A DNA stretch of 27,152 nucleotides, taken from NCBI GenBank assembly GCA_011049795.1, contig DRHD01000038.1, forward strand, positions 1 to 27,152. The letters are read 5' to 3'. Position numbers and translations under genes: made by a program. The notes under the pieces are model-generated. The model was not told where the DNA came from and did no database searches. It worked only from the letters and a program-made list of their open reading frames with translations. Of this stretch, positions 1 through 9,345 are shown piece by piece (the first letter of the stretch is position 1; each line of letters opens with the position of its first letter). The DNA comes from Porticoccus sp. Its GTDB lineage: Bacteria; Pseudomonadota; Gammaproteobacteria; Pseudomonadales; Porticoccaceae.

Positions 1-284
1 AACCTTAGCATTGACCTCACTGGTTGTGACCGTGAACGGTGCTGCAGTGGCTGCGTCGGATAATGGTGATGGCACCTGGAGTATTGATGCCGCTCAAACC
101 ACCATCGGTCGCGGTATCACCATCATCGTCGGTAACTATTGCATCCGCAGCAATGTTATAGGTCGTGTTTTCGTTATACGTCGTGGTTTGAGCGGCATCA
201 ATACTCCAGGTGCCATCTAGGTTGTCCGTCGCAGCCACTGCAGCACCGTTCACGGTCACAACCAGTGAGGTCAATGCTAAGGTT
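1..284. repeat. Inverted repeat at left window edge (arms 1-102 and 183-284)
   Basis: Bases 1-102 are the reverse complement of 183-284 with six mismatches (at 56, 61 and 64-67); the loop is 103-182. The left arm encodes an adhesin Ig-like repeat unit on the plus strand, whereas the gene proper reads the same kind of unit on the minus strand. Because the mismatches change residues (GD versus LD before GTWS), the left arm seems to come from a different repeat copy of the same adhesin. I infer a chimeric join between repeat copies rather than a natural gene structure. Confidence 0.85.
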
Positions 285-2998
285 GGATCACCACCAGAGT
301 ACGTTAATGTACCGCCACCGGTGATATTACCGTCCACATCGACGTCAAATGCGGTGATTGCAAGAGCAACGGTGGGTGTTGCATCACTACCCGAATCACT
401 GTCGGTCGCTTTATCACCATCATCATCGGTGGTTTCTGCGTCCGCGGTGATGTTGTAAGTCGTATTTTCTGAGTAGGTTACCGATTGGCCGTCATCCAAA
501 CTCCAGCTGGTGCCCGTCACGGTGGCGTTGTATTCAGCACCATCAATCTTAACTACCAGTGTGGTGGTCAGTGCTGGATCACCAGCTGTGGGCGTTAATG
601 TACCGCTAGCAGACACACTGCCATCATTGGTAACATCGAAGCTATCAATAGTGACGCCAACATCCGGGATATCATCAACCACTTCAATATGTAGTGTAGC
701 AGTAGCTTCGTCACCATCAGTATCAGTTAAAGATACATCTAGGCTTTCAAATACGCTGTTCTCACCATCACCTGTCGGGTGAGTTTCATGGCTATCCAAC
801 GTATAGGAATAGGTGATTAGTCCGCCTGTAGTTGGGTCAGCATTTGGAGCATAGCTTATCGCTGTAAAGGTATTCCCAAGTCCTGATGTGGTAAAGCTTG
901 TGGCGGTAAATACGCCATTTGTTATCACGTTATGACCATCAACGATCAGGTCATCGACTCCATCTGGTGCAAAGATACTACCCGTACGTGTGACGGTTGT
1001 TGAGTCACTTCCGTCTGAACCACCAGGAAGGTCATCTTCATCAACAATGATCGCTGTACCTGTTGTCTGAGGATCAACATCACCGACAAGTACAACGGGG
1101 CTATCGCCGCCAATAACGGTGATAGTCAATGTTGTAGTTTGAGGCGTGTTGTAGGTATCTGTCACTGTATAGGTGAACTGATCTTGAACCTGTTCGCCAA
1201 AGGTAAGTTCTGACGTTATTTCTGGGTCGACAACGTATTCGTAAGAGCCGTCCGCACCAATCGTCAGGGTACCGTATAGACCCGTAATGGCGGTGCCATC
1301 AGCGGAAGTAGTGCTTGTCGCAACAGCCAGGTCTTCATCACCATCCATAATACCGGTAACAACTAATGAGTCACCGTCTTCATCCGTATCTTGTGCATCT
1401 GCGAAAACGATTTCATCTCCGTCATCACCTGGAGTCGGGTCAAACGTGTGGTCAATACTTTCTAGAACATTGCCCGTTGTTGACGCAGACTCTTGCACTT
1501 CACCGCCACCGCCAGTTGTGTAGGTAAAGTTATCATAAGAGAGTCCACCACCGTCGGTAATACTGTGAACCACAATTTGAGTGATATTGTTATAGCCTGT
1601 CAGATCGACTGTATCTAGTGTTTGAAGGTTTCCATCCGTAGATCCTGATATCGTTTCATAGAACACACTATCTATATATATATCAATCTTATAAGTGCTG
1701 CCTACGTCATTATCTGCACCAATATCAAAAGTGAAATTACTGACAGGTTCAGAAAATTCGACTATGAGATCCCCTGTAGCTCCAGCTCCACCCACCACCC
1801 AAGCATGTTGAGTACCATCGCTATCCCATGTTGCAGTACCAGTTCTAAATACTCCGCCGGAGCCCCCAGAAAAGGTTACTCCTGTATAGTAACTGGAGAT
1901 ATCAGTACCATTACTAACATCTTCAAAATTAATAATTACTTGCTCGCCATCACCTTGTTCGCCATCACCTTGTTCAGCCACCTGCACCCAATTTGTGTCG
2001 GCCTGAGCAACGGGTGTTGTATCGTCATCGAAAATGGTTACTGATGCGGTATTTGCATCGGGGTTTACCGTTGCATTGGTCGCTTCGAGAATAATAATAT
2101 CGAATACTTCATTACCTTCATCCAGATGATCCTGAACGATGGTGACGGTTACTGGGAAAGTTGTTTCACCCGCTGGAATGGTCACTGTATTGATCAGGTC
2201 GCCATCAAACCAATCTTCAGGGTTATCAGCACTAATAGGACGCAACTCATAGGTAACAATCACATCTTGATCAAATGGTTCGTTCAAACTTAGCAGGAAC
2301 GTAACTTCCCTGCCCTCGTCACCATTTGTTCCCTCTAGGATTGAAGCTGTATTACCACTCACAATAACTGGGAAGTCTGGATTTGGCTCAGAGGGAGGTT
2401 CTTCACCGGGAGGTGGGTCCTCTACATCAATTTCGACTACTACTGAAACACTAAGCACTGGACCGTCGTCCTGGGCTAGATCGGCATCCGCTGTAGGATC
2501 AGGCAAAGGTGGTGGAATATAATTAGGATCAATACCTGCAGTAGGGGTTACTTCCGCTCCCGTTAACGAGAATACTAATCCACCGGCAAGTTCACCACCA
2601 CCGGGGCCACTTTCACCCGCCGCAGCAGCTTCTTGATCTTCAGAAATATCTTCACCCGCACTAAGGGCTGCTAAGAGATCCTGGAATTCTGGATTTTCTT
2701 CTTCGTCAAAGCCTTCTAACAAAGTGAGTTGGTGATAATTCCCCTGATTAATTTCAAAGGTGCCACCACTAGATAGCTGGCGAACAGAACCATCAGCAAA
2801 CGCTATGGCAACACTTGAACCGTCCGTTACTTGAAGAATGTCCCCCTCAAATATAGGGTCTCCGGGATTAAGTTCTCGAATGGAGCCATCTGCAGAAATG
2901 ACAACAACTGTCGCACCTTCAGAAGACCGCACAAACCCTATGGCCTGCGCACTCTCAGTTGACTCAACAGCAGTTTCTACTTTCACTTGATCATCCAT
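103..2998 (-). CDS. Giant Lap/Bap-type repeat adhesin, N-terminal part (3' end outside window)
   Basis: This is the N-terminal 965 or so residues of a secreted, surface-retained biofilm adhesin exported by the neighbouring type I system. I prefer ATG at 2998 over GTG at 3007, because AGGG lies 8 bases before the ATG. Domains (numbered from the ATG): a LapA-type retention module at about 1-145, with a di-alanine AAAAG sequence at 124-128 that could be the LapG protease site; a Pro/Asp-rich linker; a Calx-beta domain at 210-325 ending in DDD; an EQGDG repeat; a beta-rich insert at 355-495; a cadherin/VCBS-like domain at 507-632; a further domain at 635-777; and two Ig-like repeats of about 90 residues, each ending near TDDDGDxATD. 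There is no signal peptide, as expected for a C-terminal type I signal. The frame continues open to base 17, but beyond about 103 it reads through the inverted left-edge copy and is not genuine. The C-terminal RTX region is missing. Confidence 0.85.
1939..1979 (-). repeat. 15-bp tandem repeat inside adhesin gene
   Basis: Two near-identical 15-bp units (1939-1953 and 1954-1968, one mismatch) are followed by a partial third unit. They encode EQGDG EQGDG EQ between the Calx-beta domain and the next domain. The unit is a multiple of three, so copy-number change would keep the frame. Confidence 0.75.
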
Positions 2999-3063
2999 TT
3001 GTATCACCCTAGCGGTTTTATCCGGTTCCTTTGTGCACCCTACTTTCTGGCGTGCAGTCGTCT

Positions 3064-4371
3064 TTAAATTTCGACACCTACAGTAAAGAGGAGTTCGCCC
3101 ATTGCATGGAACAAACGATACTCATTCAGTAATGTGTCATGGTTGGCTCTTGCAAGAGACTCTCTTGCGGAAATCATTTCATTTTCAGTGTTCAGCACAT
3201 CGAGCAAGGTTCTTCGGCCAAGATCAAACTGTTTAACATAAGCGTCTCTTGTTAACTGAGCATCTCGTACATAGTCTTCAAGTGACGGTAGTTGATCACG
3301 AATTGCCTCGTAGGCAACCCAAGACAGGCGTGTTTCTTGTTCAACCTGACGATGCGTGTTATTGCGAACTTCTTTTGCTTTTTCTACCAAGTGAGCAAAT
3401 TGTTGTGTACGGGCTTCATCAGAACGACCACGGAAGAGGTTGTAGCGCATACGCAACATAACTTTCAAGTCATCAACCTGCCCTTCAACACCATCAATAT
3501 TGTCATTGAGGTCACGTTCAACTTCCACATGAAAGTGTGGATAGAAGGCACTTTTAGTTTGCTCATAACTGAAGTTCACAGCATCGATATCAGAACCAGC
3601 TGATTTCAACAGTGGATGGTTTGATATCGCTTTTGCTACCGCATCATCGACTGAAGCAGGCAAATATTTTTTGTAAGTACCGGGGTTAACCAGCTCGCCT
3701 TGCGCAGGAAAACGGCCAACCACTCGCTGGAAGTTTGCTTTAGCATCCAGCACATTTGCATTCTGGTTAATCGCATTGGTTTTAGCCAAAGCAAGACGGC
3801 TAGAAATCTGATCCAGATCGGCACGGCTGCCTACACCTGAATCAAAACGTTTTTTCATTTTTTCATAGATATCCTGGTGTGTTACCAGGGTTTGGTTGGT
3901 CAGCACCTGAATATCTTCTTGTTTCATTACATCAAAGTAGGTACGTGCTACTTGTAGAGCAACGGTCTCTCCCACGGATGCTGCTCGAAAAGTGGAGCTT
4001 TCAAGCCGAGCTTGTTGGTTTCTATACTCACTCCTAGTATCGAACCCATCAAACACCAGCTGGCGAAGATTTATCTGAGCTTCACTGCGGTCCAGCTCAT
4101 TTCTGCCAAAGTCAGCTTTCGGCTCTGTTGTGGGGTCACGCTCCTGAAAACCAAAACCGGCCAATAAATCAACCGTGGGGTAATAACCACCCAATGCTTC
4201 ACGAACTTGGCGTTCACGTGCATCCATCTCACGCAGCTCAGCAAGAACTTCTGGGTTGGATTGAATGGTTTGGGCTATAGCATCACGTAAATCGAGGGTT
4301 TCAGCCTGAAGCTGAAATGAAAGTCCTGCGACCCCCACGAATAGGATGGCTAATAAATTGCGCTGTAACAT
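3064..4371 (-). CDS. lapE: TolC-family outer membrane efflux protein of the type I secretion system
   Basis: The 435-residue protein is the outer membrane channel that completes the ABC/HlyD export complex. It has a signal peptide (hydrophobic LLAILFVGVAGLSFQ, cleavage probably at LQA|ET) followed by the two tandem OEP halves typical of TolC: long amphipathic helices with strand segments such as LRQLVFDGFDTRSEYRNQQA in the first half and VMLRMRYNLFRGRSDEARTQ in the second. The ending RLFHAMGELL is characteristic of AggA/LapE-type members. The start at 4371 has AGGA 8 bases upstream. It lies 65 bases before the adhesin ATG on the same strand, so the two are probably co-transcribed. It is separated from the upstream membrane fusion gene by 295 bases that hold a large palindrome, so it may also have its own promoter. 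The family call is firm; the name lapE is inferred from context. Confidence 0.9.
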   Translation of the reverse strand: MLQRNLLAILFVGVAGLSFQLQAETLDLRDAIAQTIQSNPEVLAELREMDARERQVREALGGYYPTVDLLAGFGFQERDPTTEPKADFGRNELDRSEAQINLRQLVFDGFDTRSEYRNQQARLESSTFRAASVGETVALQVARTYFDVMKQEDIQVLTNQTLVTHQDIYEKMKKRFDSGVGSRADLDQISSRLALAKTNAINQNANVLDAKANFQRVVGRFPAQGELVNPGTYKKYLPASVDDAVAKAISNHPLLKSAGSDIDAVNFSYEQTKSAFYPHFHVEVERDLNDNIDGVEGQVDDLKVMLRMRYNLFRGRSDEARTQQFAHLVEKAKEVRNNTHRQVEQETRLSWVAYEAIRDQLPSLEDYVRDAQLTRDAYVKQFDLGRRTLLDVLNTENEMISARESLARANHDTLLNEYRLFHAMGELLFTVGVEI

Positions 4372-4509
4372 AATTGTTTTCCTTCACTAGTACGACTTGG
4401 TTTACGCAAACCCCAACAAAACTTTGAAACTACATTTATTGAAAAATTCTGTGGAGCATATATTTAAAGCTTTTCTCTATCTGTACTATCAAAAAGCTTC
4501 GTTTTTAAT

Positions 4510-4584
4510 GCCCCTAAATGTACATAGTTTCCCTATGGTGATTTGTATCACAATAATAGGGGAACTAGGTTACCGTTTAGGGGC
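4510..4584. promoter_or_regulatory. 75-bp nested palindrome upstream of TolC-like gene
   Basis: Outer arms GCCCCTAAA (4510-4518) and TTTAGGGGC (4576-4584) are perfect 9-bp inverted repeats. Inner arms AGTTTCCCTAT (4526-4536) and ATAGGGGAACT (4556-4566) match at 10 of 11 positions. A GTGA-N6-TCAC dyad sits in the middle. All three symmetries are centred within about 3 bases of 4546. It could be a multi-site operator or, once transcribed, a long stem in the lapBCE-adhesin messenger. No T-run follows on either strand, so it is not an ordinary intrinsic terminator. Confidence 0.65.
4537..4552. promoter_or_regulatory. CRP/FNR-family-like binding site
   Basis: GGTGATTTGTATCACA contains the core GTGA-N6-TCAC; the outer consensus base is kept on the right half (TCACA) and is G instead of T on the left half. 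It lies about 165 bases upstream of the TolC-like gene start. CRP control of biofilm genes is known in other gammaproteobacteria; its action here is inference. Confidence 0.45.
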
Positions 4585-4666
4585 GACTAATTACCGTTTG
4601 GGTATTTTCCTAGGCAAATCAAAGGTAATTCATACTTTTAGTAATAACAAGCCAAAAAAACACTTA

Positions 4667-6031
4667 TTATCGTTCACGAAAAGCCAATTCTTTGGTTTTT
4701 AAAATCGGCTTAAGAATGTAATCAAGAATTGTCTTCTTTCCGGTCAATATATCCACTTGGACGGTCATACCCGGAATAATGGGCAAAGGCTCGTCTTCAT
4801 TGCCCAAATGATTATCTTCAGTCTGCAGCCTGACCTGATAATAGCTAATGCCCTCTTCATCGACGATGGTATCTGGACTGATATGGACGACTTTGGCCGA
4901 CAGGCTTCCATGTATGGAGAAATCATAGGCAGTAAACTTCACGGTGGCATGCTGTTCAGGATGGATAAAGGCGATATCCGATGGCGATACACGAGCATCG
5001 ACCAACAGGGAATCATCAAAAGGTACAATTTCTACCAAATCCATACCCGGCTGAATAATACCGCCAATGGTATTCACTTTAAGTTGCTTCACTGTCCCCT
5101 TCATCGGTGAGCGGACAATGGTGCGCTCTACCCTATCCTCCAAGGCTTCATTGCTTTGCTGAATACGCCCCAGTTCGGACATAATCTCATTCAACTCCTC
5201 ACGAGATTCACTGGCAAAACTCTGCGCGTGAGTTTCTACATTTTTCTTCACTTCTATGTAGGCAGATTCAAGCTGAGGTATCAATAGAGCTGCTTGCCCC
5301 AGCTCCCCTTTTAAGTCGTTTGCTTGGCGCTCCAATCTCAGTAGCTCAACACGCGAGACTGCACCCTCGGCCACTAAAGGACGAGTAAAATTAAGCTCCT
5401 GCTTTAAAAATTTATAACTGTCAGAGAGGCTTTGTCGATTAACCTTGGAGGAGGAAAGCTCCTGATATTTCTGGGAGGCCTTTTGATTTAATATTTCCAG
5501 CTCGGAGAGATGCTCCTCTTTACGTGAGTCGTACAAGGCCCGCTCACTGATCACCAAAGCTGGGTTTCGCGCCCCATCAAGCTTGGACAACTCTTCATCG
5601 AAGCCACTAGTGTTAGCTTCAGCACGTAGTCTTGCTGCTTTAACGATAAATTGTTCCGCCTGAAGTGATCGCTCTCTATAAGTAGAGGCAAAAATAGTAT
5701 CGTCAATCTGTAACAGTGGCTGACCTCGCTCAACAATATCTCCTACGGAGACCATCAAGTCAGCCAATATTCCGCCTTCAAGGTTTTGAACAACTTGCAA
5801 ATCACTGGAAGGGACAATTTTCCCCTCACCTCGAGTAAATTCGTCCACGACGGCAAGGCTGGCCCATGTCAGCATAACCACTATAAAGGCAGCAATAACC
5901 CACAACAGTGATTGAGCGATTAAGGGTGACTGCTTTAGCACCGCCTCAGAGGAATAAGACATGTACTTCAAATCGGTGGAAGGCGTTTGATTAAACTGCT
6001 TCCTTATTTTATCTAATTGTTTATCCAGCAT
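4667..6031 (-). CDS. lapC: HlyD-family membrane fusion protein of the type I secretion system
   Basis: The 454-residue periplasmic adaptor links the inner membrane ABC transporter to the TolC-like channel. A short cytoplasmic N-terminus is followed by one transmembrane helix at about 40-62 (WVIAAFIVVMLTWASLAVV). Next come a lipoyl-like half motif around 78-112 (VQNLEGGILADLMVSVGDIV), a long coiled coil to about residue 300, and the returning lipoyl half and beta-barrel (RTIVRSPMKGTVKQLKVNTI onwards). The C-terminus is the usual GMTVQVDILTGKKTILDYIL block of HlyD/LapC proteins. Its ATG overlaps the stop of the ABC transporter gene by one base (TAATG), so translation is probably coupled. Length and order of parts are normal for the family. 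Confidence 0.92.
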   Translation of the reverse strand: MLDKQLDKIRKQFNQTPSTDLKYMSYSSEAVLKQSPLIAQSLLWVIAAFIVVMLTWASLAVVDEFTRGEGKIVPSSDLQVVQNLEGGILADLMVSVGDIVERGQPLLQIDDTIFASTYRERSLQAEQFIVKAARLRAEANTSGFDEELSKLDGARNPALVISERALYDSRKEEHLSELEILNQKASQKYQELSSSKVNRQSLSDSYKFLKQELNFTRPLVAEGAVSRVELLRLERQANDLKGELGQAALLIPQLESAYIEVKKNVETHAQSFASESREELNEIMSELGRIQQSNEALEDRVERTIVRSPMKGTVKQLKVNTIGGIIQPGMDLVEIVPFDDSLLVDARVSPSDIAFIHPEQHATVKFTAYDFSIHGSLSAKVVHISPDTIVDEEGISYYQVRLQTEDNHLGNEDEPLPIIPGMTVQVDILTGKKTILDYILKPILKTKELAFRER

Positions 6032-8193
6032 TAGGATTTACCCCTTACTGAACCCGTCTTCAAGGCCTCAAGAACCTCTGCTTTTGGGCCATCAGCAATA
6101 ATTGCCCCACGATCCATCACAATCAGACGATCAACCAGATCAAGCATGTTCATCTTATGAGTTATCAGTAGTAACGTGCTATCCGCAAACTCAGTCCTGA
6201 TTTGCTGGCGCATTTTCTCTTCAGTACCCTGATCCATGGAAGCCGTTGGCTCATCCATCAATAACACTTTGGGGTTCCTCAGAAATATCCTGGACAGGGA
6301 AATGGCGCTGCGCTGCCCTCCCGACAAAGTCTCTCCCCGTTCACCAACAGGCATTTCAAACCCGAGGGGATGACTGTTCACTAATTCAAGAATGCCCGCC
6401 TTGGTTGCAGCGGCAACCACCTCTTCATCAGATACCGCATTGAGGCCAAAGGTGATGTTCTCGCGCACCGTACCAAAAAATAGCTTGGCATCCTGGGCAA
6501 CAAAACCAAGATTCGTTCTGAGGTCTGCAGGGTCTAACTGTTGAACGTCAAAGCCATCAATCAACACAGAACCATTAGATGGGTCATAAAGGCGTATTAA
6601 CATTTTGGCGAGAGTCGACTTACCCGAACCGATCCTACCAATGATGCCGACTTTTTCACCGGCATTAATCGTTATATTGATATTTTCCAGTGCCGGAGCA
6701 GGTTGCTCTGGGTAGGTAAAGCTCACCTGCTTGAGTTGAATCTTACCCTCAAATACCGGGCGGTGAAGGTAACGCTTGCCTGGCTCACGCTCTACAGGGA
6801 GGTTCATCACTTCATCCAGTGATTTCAGAGTAGCTTCTGCATGGTCGTAGCTCACCAACAAACTAGCTACTTGGCTCATTGGTGCCAATGCCCGACCGTT
6901 GAGAATGACACAGGCAATTAACCCACCTAGTGTTAGGTTTTGATCAGCAATAAGGTATACCCCCACCACCACGATGGCCACCATGGCAATTTGTTGGAGG
7001 AACTGTACCGTTTGCAACGCACCATTAGAGGTAATACGGGACTGTAGGCTCCACTGTGACACATAACCCACCGATTGCTCCCAATCACGCTGGACCTGAC
7101 TCTCAGCACCCATGGTTTTAATGGTTTCAATGCCAACCAAGCTTTCGATTAAGGTGGCATTTTTCTTGGCACTACCACGCATTACATTTTCAATGGTTGG
7201 CCGTAACTTTTGTTGAGCCCGATAGGCAATGTATAAGCCGATAGGAAAGATAACCATTGGAACAACTACCAGCCAGCTGCCAAGGTAATAGATAAACACC
7301 AGAAACAAGATAACAAAGGGCAAGTCAATTAAGGTAAGCATGGTAGACGAGGTGACAAAATTTCGAAGCATATCGAAATCGTGGAGTCGTGAGGCAAACG
7401 CACCGGTAGATGTTGGTCTCACCAACATTTTTAAATTCAGGACTTTCTCAAATAACTGTGCGGATAACACGACGTCTGTTCGTTTGGCGGCAAGCTCTAC
7501 CAAATAGGCTCGCAACAATTTCAATGCCAAATCAAATAAATAAACAATCACTACACCGATAGCCAAAGCCCAGAGTGTTTCGACCGCATTATTGGGCACC
7601 ACCCTGTCGTATACATTCATGACAAACAAAGGTTGAGCCAGTACAAACAGGTTGATCAAAAAAGAAGCGACAAGTACATCACGGTAAATTTTCCATGAGC
7701 TTTTTAACACACCCCAAAACCAATGGTCGTGACCATTGTGATAGATCTTTGGTGTACGAGAGTCAAACTGCTGCATCGGTCTTAAGTAAAAGACATGCCC
7801 ACTGTAACTCTCTAGCAGCTGCTGAAAATCAACCTGAATGGGCTGATGGGTTTCTGGATCTATTAATACAGCAAGACCTACATCGGCATTCATTTCAGAC
7901 AGTACTACGGCATCTCCATCCTTAAGAACCAAAATAACTGGCAAAACTTCGGGAGGTATTTTATCGAGCTCCCTATTAAGAAGAATAGATGCAATCCCAG
8001 CTCGATTCGCTGCACGGTTAAATAAAGAAGGAGTGAGTTTCCCCTCCTCCAATGGAAGACCTGATGACACTGCCGCTGTAGAGGTAGGCCTGCCTTCGAG
8101 ACTGGCCACCAACAGTAGACATTCCATTAATCCGTGGGATGCGATCGAGTCGACAGTCCCCTGATCGTCTACTTCTTTTTCAGGCATATTCAT
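6031..8193 (-). CDS. lapB: Type I secretion ABC transporter/permease (LapB-like)
   Basis: This 720-residue inner membrane ATPase exports the adhesin. The N-terminal ~140 residues form a C39-peptidase-like domain, but no QxECG-type catalytic cysteine is visible, which fits the non-cleaving C39-like domain of RTX/adhesin exporters. Transmembrane segments lie at about 170-195, 205-225, 285-325 and 395-430. The ATPase domain has Walker A GRIGSGKST (519-527), signature LSGGQR (623-628), Walker B VLLMDE (643-648) and the switch His in ITHK (679). It is the first gene of the minus-strand locus and diverges from dusA. The ribosome binding site is weak; an alternative ATG lies two codons downstream at 8187. 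Confidence 0.93.
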   Translation of the reverse strand: MNMPEKEVDDQGTVDSIASHGLMECLLLVASLEGRPTSTAAVSSGLPLEEGKLTPSLFNRAANRAGIASILLNRELDKIPPEVLPVILVLKDGDAVVLSEMNADVGLAVLIDPETHQPIQVDFQQLLESYSGHVFYLRPMQQFDSRTPKIYHNGHDHWFWGVLKSSWKIYRDVLVASFLINLFVLAQPLFVMNVYDRVVPNNAVETLWALAIGVVIVYLFDLALKLLRAYLVELAAKRTDVVLSAQLFEKVLNLKMLVRPTSTGAFASRLHDFDMLRNFVTSSTMLTLIDLPFVILFLVFIYYLGSWLVVVPMVIFPIGLYIAYRAQQKLRPTIENVMRGSAKKNATLIESLVGIETIKTMGAESQVQRDWEQSVGYVSQWSLQSRITSNGALQTVQFLQQIAMVAIVVVGVYLIADQNLTLGGLIACVILNGRALAPMSQVASLLVSYDHAEATLKSLDEVMNLPVEREPGKRYLHRPVFEGKIQLKQVSFTYPEQPAPALENINITINAGEKVGIIGRIGSGKSTLAKMLIRLYDPSNGSVLIDGFDVQQLDPADLRTNLGFVAQDAKLFFGTVRENITFGLNAVSDEEVVAAATKAGILELVNSHPLGFEMPVGERGETLSGGQRSAISLSRIFLRNPKVLLMDEPTASMDQGTEEKMRQQIRTEFADSTLLLITHKMNMLDLVDRLIVMDRGAIIADGPKAEVLEALKTGSVRGKS

Positions 8194-8289
8194 GGATGCT
8201 TCTTGTTTGGGATTATTGTGACATCTATAGGGCTATGCTAGCACGTCAACTTTACTTACCCAATGCAGTAATTTTATATAATTTCCCGA

Positions 8290-8295
8290 TATAAT
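8290..8295 (+). promoter_or_regulatory. Possible -10 box for dusA
   Basis: A perfect TATAAT occurs here; another lies at 8277-8282. Neither has a convincing -35 hexamer at 16-18 bases. If the second is used, the ATG at 8294 sits inside the promoter and cannot be translated, which favours ATG 8330 as the dusA start. Confidence 0.35.
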
Positions 8296-8329
8296 GGCGC
8301 GTTCTACCGACAAGCAGCTTCACACTATT

Positions 8330-9328
8330 ATGTCCACTCACAGCACCACGGCTTCAACACCCATTAGTCGTCGTTTTTCAGTTGCCCCCATGATGGATTA
8401 CACCGACCGTTATTGTCGGTATTTTCATCGTTTACTGAGCAAGGAAACATTGCTGTACACGGAAATGGTGACCACGGGTGCATTGATTCATGGTGATCAA
8501 TATCGTCATCTTCACTACCACCCAACTGAACACCCCATTGCCCTTCAATTGGGTGGCAGTGACCCCAAGGAACTTGCTATCAGTGCACGCCTTGCCAGCG
8601 ACTACCAATACGATGAAATAAACTTAAATTGTGGCTGTCCAAGCGATCGGGTTCAATCTGGAAAGTTTGGCGCAACGTTAATGAAAAATGCCTCATTGGT
8701 TGCAGATTGTTTTCAAGCTATGCAGGATGTTAGCAATATCCCCGTCACCATCAAACACCGTATCGGCATTGACGAACAGGACAGCTATCAGTTCCTCTGT
8801 GATTTTATTGGTACCGTAGCCGCAGCAGGCTGCCAAACCTTTATTGTTCATGCACGCAAAGCTTGGCTACAGGGGTTGAGCCCCAAGCAAAATCGGGAAG
8901 TCCCTCCTCTGGATTACGATCGAATTTACCAGCTTAAGCAGGACTTTCCCGAGCTTGAAATTATTATCAATGGGGGTATAAAAACACTCGATGAAGTCGT
9001 GGGTCATCTGAACCATGTTGATGGTGTCATGATGGGGCGAGAGGCTTACCACAACCCCTACTTACTGGCTGATGTGGACAGAACGATATACCATAGGGAT
9101 CGCTCTGCACCTACGCGCTTACACGTACTTGAACAGTTTTCAGCTTTTGTCCAAGGCGAAGTTGAGTCAGGGGTTAAATTAAGTCATATGACTCGACATA
9201 TTCTGGGGTTGTACCAAGGTGTTCCTGGTGCACGAAAATTCCGCCGGCACATCAGTGAAAATGCCCACCTCCCTGATGCTGACACTAAAGTTTTGCACCA
9301 GGCCTTGAGCTCTATGAACAACCGATAA
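8330..9328 (+). CDS. dusA: tRNA-dihydrouridine(20/20a) synthase DusA
   Basis: This FMN-dependent enzyme reduces uridines 20/20a in the D-loop of tRNA. The sequence follows E. coli DusA closely: [44 protein letters not shown], the catalytic-cysteine block [71 protein letters not shown] and the C-terminal [20 protein letters not shown]. An earlier ATG at 8294 would add 12 unremarkable residues but overlaps a TATAAT, so 8330 is preferred; neither start has a strong ribosome binding site. It diverges from the secretion operon and is followed 17 bases later by tal. Confidence 0.95.
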   Translation: MSTHSTTASTPISRRFSVAPMMDYTDRYCRYFHRLLSKETLLYTEMVTTGALIHGDQYRHLHYHPTEHPIALQLGGSDPKELAISARLASDYQYDEINLNCGCPSDRVQSGKFGATLMKNASLVADCFQAMQDVSNIPVTIKHRIGIDEQDSYQFLCDFIGTVAAAGCQTFIVHARKAWLQGLSPKQNREVPPLDYDRIYQLKQDFPELEIIINGGIKTLDEVVGHLNHVDGVMMGREAYHNPYLLADVDRTIYHRDRSAPTRLHVLEQFSAFVQGEVESGVKLSHMTRHILGLYQGVPGARKFRRHISENAHLPDADTKVLHQALSSMNNR

Positions 9329-9345
9329 ATAAAGAACTGCGTGAT

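Larger units (their letters stand above)
4372..4666. other. Structured non-coding gap between the HlyD-like and TolC-like genes
   Basis: This AT-rich stretch of 295 bases contains the nested palindrome 4510-4584 described separately. It also holds a direct repeat TTACCGTTTrGGG at 4570-4582 and 4591-4602, spaced 21 bases start to start (two helical turns), which suggests a regulator binding pair. An open frame on the plus strand across it (4397-4702) has no recognisable product. No intrinsic terminator with a T-run was seen, so transcripts from the upstream genes may continue through. Confidence 0.6.

Noticed and set aside
183..284. Invertible phase-variation switch in the adhesin
   Set aside because: No recombinase gene is nearby and the opposite window edge shows the same fold-back form, so an artefact is more likely.
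4397..4702. 101-codon plus-strand frame between the HlyD-like and TolC-like genes
   Set aside because: No recognisable domain or ribosome binding site; it runs through the palindrome and into the 3' end of the HlyD-like gene.
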